NCBI GenBank assembly: GCA_024636135.1
Contig: JAGXHP010000010.1
Span: forward strand, 1-5,840
Length of the DNA stretch: 5,840 bases
Direction of reading: 5' to 3'
Source of the DNA: Chloroflexota bacterium
GTDB taxonomy: Bacteria; Chloroflexota; Limnocylindria; QHBO01
Shown here piece by piece: positions 1-5,362 of the stretch. Position numbers and translations under genes: made by a program. Positions within the stretch are counted from its first letter, which is position 1, and each line of letters begins with the position of its first letter. Below the pieces are notes generated by a model, which ran no database searches, was not told where the DNA came from, and worked only from the letters and a program-made list of their open reading frames with translations.

Positions 1-254
1 CGCCAGTGGCTCATGCAGGCGGTGAACAGTTCGTCGCGGTTGGCGAAGTGGCGGTAGAGGGTGAGGCGCGTCACCCCGGCGGCCTCGGCGACGGCCGCGA
101 ACGACGTCTCCGACGGCCCGACCGTCGTGTGGAGCCGCACCGCGGCCTCCGTGATCCGGCGGCGGGTCTCGTCGACATTGGAGGCGCGCCGCTGCATGCG
201 GTACGGCCGCGACTCCGATTTCGGTGAACGGACGCGTTCTTTCAACCTTGACAT
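1..254 (-). CDS. TetR-family transcriptional repressor, N-terminal part (truncated by window edge)
   Basis: This is the DNA-binding half of a TetR-type repressor; its ligand-binding C-terminal domain lies beyond position 1. Reading from 254, residues about 29-77 form the classical TetR helix-turn-helix: DETRRRITEAA, then FAAVAEAAGVTRLTLYRHF and the following ANRDELF. Members bind palindromic operators as dimers and release DNA on binding a small ligand, which cannot be guessed here. Two starts are possible: ATG at 254 or ATG at 197 (residue 20, MQRRASNV). I favour 197. TetR proteins usually have about ten residues before the first helix, and the 254 start sits inside a TTGACA promoter element for the divergent gene and places the operator-like repeat within the coding sequence. 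Neither start has a good Shine-Dalgarno. The gene is divergent from the cupin gene, which is its probable target, along with itself. Confidence 0.93.
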   Translation of the reverse strand, partial: MSRLKERVRSPKSESRPYRMQRRASNVDETRRRITEAAVRLHTTVGPSETSFAAVAEAAGVTRLTLYRHFANRDELFTACMSHW

Positions 255-295
255 CCCGCCTACGACGGCTTCAGTATACAGGTCCGTTCACCGAA
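220..295. repeat. Perfect 14-bp inverted repeat spanning the TetR/cupin divergent promoter (candidate paired operator)
   Basis: The arms are TTCGGTGAACGGAC (220-233) and its exact reverse complement GTCCGTTCACCGAA (282-295). The centres are 62 bp apart, close to six helical turns. The right arm covers the expected start-site region of the cupin promoter and the spacer of a possible TetR promoter. The left arm also belongs to a small palindrome, GAACG-4-CGTTC (226-239). A perfect duplicated site between a TetR gene and its divergent neighbour is what an autoregulated repressor with two operators would leave. That it binds this TetR is inference. Confidence 0.7.
248..280 (+). promoter_or_regulatory. 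Candidate promoter for the cupin gene
   Basis: A perfect -35 element TTGACA lies at 248-253. The downstream A+T-rich patch CAGTATACA (272-280) holds possible -10 hexamers: CAGTAT with an 18-bp spacer, or TATACA with a longer 21-bp spacer. The -35 is convincing and the -10 is not. The same patch read on the minus strand gives TATACT (278 to 273), a good -10 for the TetR gene but with no clear -35, so the two promoters probably overlap head to head. The right operator arm (282-295) would sit on the cupin start site. Confidence 0.5.
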
Positions 296-298
296 TCT

Positions 299-304
299 AA
301 GGAG
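299..304 (+). promoter_or_regulatory. Shine-Dalgarno site that sets the cupin start
   Basis: AAGGAG at 299-304 lies 9 nt before ATG at 314. It is the strongest ribosome binding site in this part of the window and decides for 314 over the in-frame GTG at 224, which lies upstream of the promoter and inside the left operator arm. Confidence 0.85.
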
Positions 305-313
305 AGCTCGACG

Positions 314-844
314 ATGGTTGCCCAGGCATCCCCAGCCATGGCGCTCAAGGTCGTCCGGCCAGGAGGCGGCCGCATCGGCCGGCTCGGCCCGGGTGTCGGC
401 GTCCACTTCAAGATCGACGGCGAGGACACCGGCGGGGCGCTGGCCATCGTGGAGCACCCGTTCGACGTCGGTGCGCTGGTCCGACCGCACGTCCACACCC
501 GCGAGGACGAGATCTCGATCGTCCTCGAGGGCAGCATCGGCTTTCGGTCAGAGGACCAGGAGGCCGTCCTCGGGCCCGGCGGCTACATCATCAAGCCTCG
601 CAACCAGGTCCACGCGATGTGGAACGCCGGGGACACTCCGGCCAGGATGATCGAGATCATCAGCCCCGCAGGATTCGAGGGGTTCTTCCGCGGCTTCGCC
701 GACCTGAACGACGCCGGTCCGATCGACCTCGCCAAGGTGACCGAGCTCGCCGAAGCCCATGGGCTGCCATACGCCGATCCGCCCTGGCTCTCGGACATCA
801 TCGCGCGCTATGGACTCACGCCGCCCCCGCCACGGCCGGGCTGA
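314..844 (+). CDS. Small cupin-domain protein, metal-binding (single cupin)
   Basis: This is a 176-residue single-domain cupin, probably cytoplasmic since no signal peptide is seen. Both conserved cupin motifs are intact. Motif 1 runs G53-x5-H59-x-H61-x4-E66-x6-G73. Motif 2 runs G89-x5-P95-x-N97-x2-H100-x3-N104, with the usual central glycine replaced by asparagine. H59, H61, E66 and H100 are the expected 2-His/Glu/His metal ligands, so a bound divalent metal is likely. The family includes dioxygenases, isomerases and non-enzymatic binders, and the substrate cannot be read from the sequence. The C-terminal part (about 122-170, with DPPWLSDIIARYGL) is helical and typical of quercetin-dioxygenase-like cupins of unknown substrate. 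It is divergent from the TetR gene and probably repressed by it. Its 3' end overlaps the convergent membrane-protein gene by 37 bp. Confidence 0.93.
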   Translation: MVAQASPAMALKVVRPGGGRIGRLGPGVGVHFKIDGEDTGGALAIVEHPFDVGALVRPHVHTREDEISIVLEGSIGFRSEDQEAVLGPGGYIIKPRNQVHAMWNAGDTPARMIEIISPAGFEGFFRGFADLNDAGPIDLAKVTELAEAHGLPYADPPWLSDIIARYGLTPPPPRPG

Positions 845-1647
845 CCCGGCGGATCAGCCGGTGCGTGCTGCGTCGTGATCCGGCGCATGGCGATGTCGAG
901 CCCGAGCAGGATCCAGCCGACGGCCATGGTCACGATGCCGACCTGCGAGAGGGTGTTGAAGATCGTCGGCGAGGCTTCGGAGACGAGGCCCAGCCGATCG
1001 ATACCGGTGAGCGTCAGAAGTGACCCAACCGCGACCGCCCACCCACCGATGCGGCTGACCACGCCGATCATGGCCGCCACGGCGCCGAAGGCCGCACTCC
1101 CCAACCAGAGTGCCATGCCGGACCAGAACACGGCGATGGCGGGAGCCTCGAGCACGACTGTCAGCAGGAAGAACGCGACCGCGACGCCAAGCACCGCGGT
1201 GGCGGCCAGTGACGCCGTGGACGCCCGAGATGCCTGCCGCCGATGCACGCCGATCCCGATCGCGATCACGCCGATGCCGAAGACGATCAGCCGGTCGCGG
1301 AAGAGGCCGGACGGCAGGTCGATGACGAAGGCGGCGAGGATGGCGAGGCCGGCGACGATGCCGGCGACGCCGAGCACGCGCGAAGCTGTCGATGGTGCGG
1401 ACGAGAGGGAGTGGGCCACGGTGCGATACCTCCGAAGGTGCTCGCGCGACGCCGTCACGACCGCGTCGACGAGCAGCGCAATCCAGGCGGGGGCCGTTCC
1501 CCCGAGCGCGCGGCCGGAACGCGCGTCGCGGAGTCTGTCGTGGAAGAGCTGGACCATGTCCTCCCCGAAGCGACGCCGGAACTCCGCCGGGTAGAGGCAC
1601 AGGATGCCCCGGTAGACGCGCTCTGCGCCCCCGCGGCGGGCGGTCAT
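808..1647 (-). CDS. Six-helix integral membrane protein with permease-prefix-like N-terminus, PadR operon partner
   Basis: This 279-residue protein is of unknown function. The N-terminal cytosolic part (about 8-45) contains RVYRGILCLYPAEFRRRFG and then EDMVQLFHDRLRDAR. That pattern resembles the short prefix found at the N-terminus of orphan ABC-type permeases encoded next to PadR genes; the resemblance is by eye. About six hydrophobic helices follow, near residues 91-110, 120-136, 146-166, 172-195, 201-216 and 233-254, with a proline- and glycine-rich tail (262-279). There is no nucleotide-binding or MacB/FtsX-like periplasmic domain, so it is not a complete transporter. An upstream ATG at 1668 would give 286 residues. 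I choose 1647 because its ATG overlaps the PadR stop (ATGA), a standard arrangement for translational coupling. It is co-transcribed with PadR and presumably under PadR control. Confidence 0.85.
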   Translation of the reverse strand: MTARRGGAERVYRGILCLYPAEFRRRFGEDMVQLFHDRLRDARSGRALGGTAPAWIALLVDAVVTASREHLRRYRTVAHSLSSAPSTASRVLGVAGIVAGLAILAAFVIDLPSGLFRDRLIVFGIGVIAIGIGVHRRQASRASTASLAATAVLGVAVAFFLLTVVLEAPAIAVFWSGMALWLGSAAFGAVAAMIGVVSRIGGWAVAVGSLLTLTGIDRLGLVSEASPTIFNTLSQVGIVTMAVGWILLGLDIAMRRITTQHAPADPPGQPGRGGGGVSP

Positions 1648-2000
1648 CCGACCGACTCGTGCGCCCATGGACGGGCAGCACCGACGAGCCGATCAAGCCG
1701 GGTGACCTCGGCCGCCACGACGCTGCGGCCGAGGCCGGTCAGGCGGTAGTAGCGGCGGCGCTGGTCGTCGAGCTCCTCATCGGGTCGCTCGTCGGACTCC
1801 TCGATGAGGCCGTCGTCGAGCAGGCGCCGGATCGTGGTGTACACGCCGCCCGGCCCGAGCCGCGTCGCACCATTCGTGATCCGCCCGACCTCCTGCATGA
1901 TCCCGTAGCCGTGCCGCTCCTCTGGCCCGATGGCCACGAGGACATGAAACGCCGTGCGCGAGATCGACGGGAGGTCGTCGGGGACCTGCGTGCTCTCCAT
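1644..2000 (-). CDS. PadR-family transcriptional repressor
   Basis: This is a 118-residue protein, the normal size for a short PadR (subfamily 2-type) repressor: a winged helix-turn-helix plus one C-terminal dimerisation helix. Visible landmarks are HGYGIMQEV (30-38), the recognition region LGPGGVYTTIRRLLDDGLIEE (48-68), an acidic wing (69-80), RRYYRLTGLGR (82-92) and the closing helix to about 106. PadR proteins repress nearby membrane or stress genes and respond to small molecules. The open frame extends up to 2057, but I place the start at ATG 2000: the 19 extra residues would be encoded by the promoter itself and look unlike PadR N-termini. No Shine-Dalgarno is present; the promoter geometry suggests a leaderless message. 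Its stop overlaps the next gene's ATG. Confidence 0.93.
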   Translation of the reverse strand: MESTQVPDDLPSISRTAFHVLVAIGPEERHGYGIMQEVGRITNGATRLGPGGVYTTIRRLLDDGLIEESDERPDEELDDQRRRYYRLTGLGRSVVAAEVTRLDRLVGAARPWAHESVG

Positions 2001-2007
2001 GGCCGCA

Positions 2008-2035
2008 GTTATATCATGATCTGATGTATTGTCAA
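2008..2035 (-). promoter_or_regulatory. Near-consensus housekeeping promoter for the PadR operon, probably leaderless
   Basis: On the minus strand, TTGACA (2035 to 2030, perfect) and TATAAC (2013 to 2008, five of six) are separated by 16 bp. Only 7 bases lie between the -10 and the A of ATG 2000, so transcription should start at or within a base or two of the start codon. The spacer and -10 contain ATCA-5-TGAT (2013-2025) and the palindrome ATCATGAT (2013-2020), and CAGTT/AACTG (2006-2010, 2034-2038) flank the whole element. Any of these could be the PadR operator. Confidence 0.8.
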
Positions 2036-2072
2036 CTGATAGATCGGCTCGGGGCACGCTGCCGGCCTGTCC

Positions 2073-2090
2073 CGCCCCCCAACGGGGGCG
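2073..2090. repeat. G+C-only hairpin upstream of the LuxR-type gene
   Basis: CGCCCCC (2073-2079) pairs perfectly with GGGGGCG (2084-2090) around a CAAC loop. There is no T-run on either side, so it is not a standard intrinsic terminator. It lies in the 246-bp gene-free stretch (2001-2246) between the divergent PadR and LuxR-type genes, outside the predicted PadR transcript. Confidence 0.45.
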
Positions 2091-2101
2091 CGGGGCCAGC
2101 G

Positions 2102-2134
2102 CTCGTGTTTCCTGATCGCTCCTCAGGCGACGAG
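2102..2134. repeat. Nested inverted repeat in the PadR/LuxR intergenic region
   Basis: Outer arms CTCGT (2102-2106) and ACGAG (2130-2134) enclose inner arms CCTGA (2111-2115) and TCAGG (2123-2127), nearly concentric. It could be an operator or an RNA stem. Each arm is short, so chance remains possible in such G+C-rich DNA. The rest of 2135-2246 shows no gene or clear motif beyond the weak promoter-like hexamers before 2247. Confidence 0.3.
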
Positions 2135-2208
2135 ACCGGCGAGGCGCGGCCCCGGGTTCATTTCACTCCACCCGTCGTGCTTCAACCTTGGCTCCGGCGA
2201 CGAGCACC

Positions 2209-2237
2209 TTGGCAGGGCACGATCCATCGCAGAAACT
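2209..2237 (+). promoter_or_regulatory. Weak candidate promoter for the TPR-LuxR gene
   Basis: TTGGCA (2209-2214, five of six) is followed after 17 bp by GAAACT (2232-2237), a poor -10 with three matches. The start codon at 2247 follows 9 bases later and has no Shine-Dalgarno, so if the promoter is real the message has almost no leader. Confidence 0.3.
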
Positions 2238-2246
2238 TACGGCGCC

Positions 2247-3908
2247 ATGACATCACGAGCGAGCCAGCACCGGACCACGCTCCGGCGAGGACGCGAGGCG
2301 TTCAGCCGCCGGGCATGGGCCGATGCGGATGCGCTCCTGTCTGCGTCGGACCGGGATGAGCCTCTCGGCCCGGAAGACCTGGAGCGCCTTGCCCTCGCCG
2401 CGCAGTTGCTTGGGCGGTTCGAGGACAGCGCCGCGGCAACCCGGCGCGCCTACCAGGAGTCGGTGCGCATCGGGGACGTGGGACGGGCTGCTCGCGCCGC
2501 ATTCTGGGTCGCCATCGACCACCTGGGTCGCGGCGAGATGGCGCCGGCCGCGGGGTGGCTCGCGCGCGCCGAACGCCTCGTCGGCCAGGAGGACGGCGAG
2601 CGGGTCGAGTCGGGATATCTGATCATCGCCGGGGCGGCGAGGAGCCTCGCGCTGGGTGACCCGGCCGCGGCCCTGGAGAGCTACGCCATGGCCGAACGGA
2701 TCGCCACGACGTTCTCGGACCCCGACCTGCTTACCCTGGCGCGGCTGGGCCAGGGCGAGGCGCTGATCGGGCTGCGTCGGACCGAGGCGGGCCTCGCGCT
2801 CATGGACGAGGTCATGGTCTCGGCCACCTCGGACGAGGTGTCGCCGGTGGTGGTCGGCATCGCCTACTGCTCGGTTATTTCCTCGTGCCAGCAGGTCTTC
2901 GACCTGCGAAGGGCGCAGGAGTGGACCGAGGCGCTCGACCGATGGTGCGAGGCTCAACCGCAGCTTGTCTCCTTCCGCGGACAGTGCCTGCTGAGCCGCG
3001 CCGAGCTCAAGCAGTTCCACGGCGCCTGGCAGGAGGCTGCCGCCGAGGCGATGGAGGCCAGCCAGCGGCTTGCCGAGCCCGAGCCCGATCCGGCCCTCGG
3101 GGAGGCCGTGTACCAGACGGCCGAGCTCCATCGGCTGCGAGGAGAGCTCGCCGAGGCCGAAACCGCGTATCGGCGCGCGAGCAGCCTGGGCCGAGCCCCC
3201 GAGCCAGGCATCGCGCTGCTGTGGTTGGCACAGGGCCGCCCCAAGGCCGCCGCGGCGGCCGTCCGTCGCGCTACCGATGAGACTACGAACGTCTTCGCCC
3301 GGGCCCGGTTGCTGGGGCCGCTGGTGGAGATCATGCTCGCCGTCGGATCGGTTGACGCGGCACGCCTGGCCGCGGACGAGATGGCATTGGTCGCTGACGA
3401 GATCGGTTCGCGCCAGCTGGGCGCGATGGCGAAGCGGGCCGAGGGCTCCGTGCTCCTGGTCGAGGACGATCCGCGGGCCGCATTGATGGCCCTGCGTGCC
3501 TCGTGGACCGCCTGGCATGAGCTCGATGCCCCGTACGAGGCCGCGCGGGCACGGGTCCTCATCGGGGTCGCATGTCGCAGGCTGGGTGACGACGATGCGG
3601 CAGCCATGGAGTTCGACGCCGCGCGTGATGTCTTCGAACGCCTCGGCGCCGCTCCCGACGTCGCGGCGGTGAACTTGCTCGAAAGGGGGAAGCCGGCCCT
3701 TACCGGGGGCTTGACGGCGCGGGAGGTCGAAGTGCTCCGACTGGTGGCGGCCGGAAAGACGAACCGGGCAGTCGCAGCCGACCTGGTGATCAGCGAAAAG
3801 ACGGTCGCGCGGCACCTGAGCAACATCTTCGACAAGCTCGGCGTCTCGTCGCGCGCCGCAGCGACGGGCTACGCCTACGAGCACGGCCTCATCGGGCCGT
3901 CTGCATAG
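2247..3908 (+). CDS. TPR-rich transcriptional regulator with C-terminal LuxR-type HTH
   Basis: This 553-residue cytoplasmic regulator has a LuxR/GerE helix-turn-helix at the extreme C-terminus (about 488-550). It shows the family signature LTAREVEVLRLVAAGKTNR, then ISEKTVARHLSNIFDKLGV, where SEKTVARHLSNI is the recognition helix. Residues about 10-470 are almost entirely alpha-helical, Ala/Leu/Arg/Glu-rich, in repeated helical pairs such as AAWARAER- and AEAETAYRRASSLG-like segments (TPR-like, MalT-type superhelix). There is no Walker A motif, so the nucleotide-binding module of classic LAL/MalT regulators is absent. There is also no N-terminal receiver domain. It probably senses a ligand or protein through the TPR-like region. 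The ATG at 2247 is the only start in the open frame and lacks a Shine-Dalgarno. It lies 106 bp upstream of a co-directional flavoprotein gene, its likely partner or target. Confidence 0.92.
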   Translation: MTSRASQHRTTLRRGREAFSRRAWADADALLSASDRDEPLGPEDLERLALAAQLLGRFEDSAAATRRAYQESVRIGDVGRAARAAFWVAIDHLGRGEMAPAAGWLARAERLVGQEDGERVESGYLIIAGAARSLALGDPAAALESYAMAERIATTFSDPDLLTLARLGQGEALIGLRRTEAGLALMDEVMVSATSDEVSPVVVGIAYCSVISSCQQVFDLRRAQEWTEALDRWCEAQPQLVSFRGQCLLSRAELKQFHGAWQEAAAEAMEASQRLAEPEPDPALGEAVYQTAELHRLRGELAEAETAYRRASSLGRAPEPGIALLWLAQGRPKAAAAAVRRATDETTNVFARARLLGPLVEIMLAVGSVDAARLAADEMALVADEIGSRQLGAMAKRAEGSVLLVEDDPRAALMALRASWTAWHELDAPYEAARARVLIGVACRRLGDDDAAAMEFDAARDVFERLGAAPDVAAVNLLERGKPALTGGLTAREVEVLRLVAAGKTNRAVAADLVISEKTVARHLSNIFDKLGVSSRAAATGYAYEHGLIGPSA

Positions 3909-3946
3909 AACGACCCATCCCGCTTGCTTCGTCGAATGGATCGTTC
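3908..3946. repeat. 11-bp inverted repeat (10 of 11 pairs) between the LuxR-type and flavoprotein genes
   Basis: GAACGACCCAT (3908-3918) and ATGGATCGTTC (3936-3946) are reverse complements except for one C/A mismatch (3914/3940), with a 17-nt gap. It begins on the last base of the LuxR-type stop codon. No T-run follows, so a classical terminator is unlikely. It may be an operator for the flavoprotein gene or a stem in the intercistronic RNA. It is the only clear structure in 3909-4014. Confidence 0.5.
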
Positions 3947-4001
3947 GCCCGATGCGCCATCGGCTCCGGGTGCCACATCTTCGTCGGCATCAGCTCGAAG
4001 C

Positions 4002-4005
4002 GGAG
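4002..4005 (+). promoter_or_regulatory. Ribosome binding site for the flavoprotein gene
   Basis: GGAG at 4002-4005 sits 9 nt before ATG 4015. A second GGAG (4011-4014) abuts the start codon and is too close to work. This supports 4015 over the in-frame ATG at 3952, which adds 21 basic residues not expected before a Rossmann fold. Confidence 0.6.
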
Positions 4006-4014
4006 ATCAGGGAG

Positions 4015-5145
4015 ATGGTGCAGACGGAGCGGTACGACACCGTGGTCATCGGCGGGGGACAGGCGGGGTTGGCGGTCGGTCACCATCTGGCGAAGCAGGG
4101 CCGGAACTTCGTCATCCTCGACGCGCACGCGCGGGTAGGCGACGCGTGGCGAACTCGATGGGAAGGGCTCCGCCTCTTCACCCCGGGGCGTCTGAGCAAT
4201 CTACCCGGGATGCCATTCCCCGGTGATCCACACGCGTTCCCAACCAAGGACGAGGTGGCCGACTATCTCGACGCGTATGCGGCGCGGTGGGCGCTGCCCG
4301 TGCGCACCGGTATCCGGATCGATGACGTGTGGCCCGGCACGGACGGGTACCGCTTTCGGGCCGCGGCCGGCGAGAACGACTACCTCGCAAACCAGGTCGT
4401 CGTGGCCACCGGCGCATACGACCGTCCCCGGATCCCGGACATTGCGAGCGACCTCGACCCGGCCATCCTCCAGCTTCACTCACGTGACTTCCGGACCGCC
4501 TCGCAGCTGCGCGACGGGCCCGTGCTCGTCGTCGGCGCCAGCAACTCGGGCGCGGAGATCGCGCTCATATCGGCGAAGGATCACCGAACCACCCTCTGCG
4601 GACGCAACGTCGGCAAGATGCCGTTCCGGCCGGAGGATCGGCTGGCCAGGGTCTTCGACACCTTCTTCTGGTTCTTCGTGAATCACATCGCGACGACGGA
4701 CACGCCGATCGGCCGCAAGGCCCAGCCGGGCATCCGCGACCACGGCCTGCCGCTCGACCGCGTTCGGCCGCAGGATCTCGTCGACGCCGGCGTGGAGCGC
4801 ATCCACGCCCGAGTGGCGGGAGTCCGTGACGGGATGCCCCTGCTCGATGACGGCCGCATGATGGAAGTCGCGAACGTGGTGTGGGCCACGGGCTTTCTTC
4901 CGGACCATGAGTGGATCCACTTCCCGGTGACCGGCCCTGATGGCTGGCCGATGCAGCGGCGCGGGATCGTCACTGGCGTCCCGGGGCTGTCCTTCATCGG
5001 CCTGCCGTTCATGTATGCCGGCGCGAGTGCACTCCTTGGCGGAGTCGGTCGCGACGCCGGCTACCTCGTCGACCACATGTTCGATCCTGCGGGCGAGACA
5101 ACGGCGCGGCCCGGCCGGAGCTCCGCCAGGGCGCGGGCTTCGTGA
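4015..5145 (+). CDS. FAD/NAD(P)-dependent oxidoreductase, CzcO / flavin monooxygenase-like
   Basis: This 376-residue flavoprotein has two dinucleotide-binding folds. The FAD site is at the N-terminus, VVIGGGQAGLAVGHHL (GxGxxG at G13, G15, G18), with the acidic end of strand 2 at D36. It is followed by the family-typical WEGLRLFTPGRLSNLPG (49-65). The NAD(P)H site is VLVVGASNSGAEIA (about 170-183, GxSxxG). ATG motifs at 131-133 and 291-294 (WATGFLPD) are the usual FMO/CzcO linkers. The FMO fingerprint between the two folds is degenerate: only the HSRDFR end (155-160) is kept and the FxG part is missing. Members oxygenate or oxidise small nucleophilic or carbonyl compounds with NADPH and O2; the substrate is unknown. 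A Baeyer-Villiger fingerprint is absent. It is probably co-expressed with or controlled by the preceding TPR-LuxR regulator. The arginine-rich tail (365-376) is probably unstructured. Confidence 0.92.
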   Translation: MVQTERYDTVVIGGGQAGLAVGHHLAKQGRNFVILDAHARVGDAWRTRWEGLRLFTPGRLSNLPGMPFPGDPHAFPTKDEVADYLDAYAARWALPVRTGIRIDDVWPGTDGYRFRAAAGENDYLANQVVVATGAYDRPRIPDIASDLDPAILQLHSRDFRTASQLRDGPVLVVGASNSGAEIALISAKDHRTTLCGRNVGKMPFRPEDRLARVFDTFFWFFVNHIATTDTPIGRKAQPGIRDHGLPLDRVRPQDLVDAGVERIHARVAGVRDGMPLLDDGRMMEVANVVWATGFLPDHEWIHFPVTGPDGWPMQRRGIVTGVPGLSFIGLPFMYAGASALLGGVGRDAGYLVDHMFDPAGETTARPGRSSARARAS

Positions 5146-5318
5146 CCTTCGTCCTGCGCAGACACCGGAGGTCAGTCGACGGTTGGCCAGCGCTCTCCGA
5201 AAGGCAGCCGGGCCGGGCGTCGAGCCGCCGAGGTTGGCACGCATCAGAGATTATGTCGTTAGTGATATATCCGGTGAGTGCGGTGGAGAGCACCTTGAGA
5301 CCGGTCCGCGCTCGGCTC

Positions 5319-5341
5319 GGTCCGGGCCCACCTCACGGACC
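5319..5341. repeat. Small hairpin in the convergent gap between flavoprotein and DUF1059-like genes
   Basis: GGTCCG (5319-5324) pairs with CGGACC (5336-5341); a second GGTCCG at 5303-5308 could compete for the same partner. It lies where a terminator for the flavoprotein transcript would be expected, but there is no T-run. The remainder of 5146-5362 carries no gene I can support; it holds an A+T-rich patch at about 5246-5272. Confidence 0.25.
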
Positions 5342-5362
5342 TTGGAGCTCGACCACGGGCCC

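Noticed and set aside
224..313. In-frame GTG extension of the cupin gene to 224
   Set aside because: It would make the promoter -35, the operator arms and the strong Shine-Dalgarno part of the coding sequence; 314 has an ideal ribosome site and a normal cupin N-terminus.
846..861. CCGGC/GCCGG hairpin after the cupin stop as a terminator
   Set aside because: Only five pairs, no T-run, and it lies inside the convergent membrane-protein gene.
2001..2057. PadR start at 2057
   Set aside because: The extra 19 codons coincide with a near-consensus promoter and do not resemble a PadR N-terminus.
241..2190. Shared 10-mer TTCAACCTTG at 241-250 and 2181-2190 as a common regulatory element
   Set aside because: The flanks differ, only the first copy aligns with a -35 element, and a single shared 10-mer in this length is weak evidence.
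2253..3884. Very long open frame (543 codons) antisense to the TPR-LuxR gene
   Set aside because: It mirrors the codon pattern of the real gene; its product is Arg/Gly/His-rich with no domain, typical of antisense shadows in high-G+C genes.
3952..4014. Flavoprotein start at ATG 3952
   Set aside because: It adds a basic, low-complexity leader before the Rossmann strand and has no ribosome site; 4015 has GGAG at 9 nt.
4480..5244. 254-codon minus-strand frame opposite the flavoprotein
   Set aside because: The sense strand has clear FAD/NAD(P) motifs throughout; the antisense product shows none.
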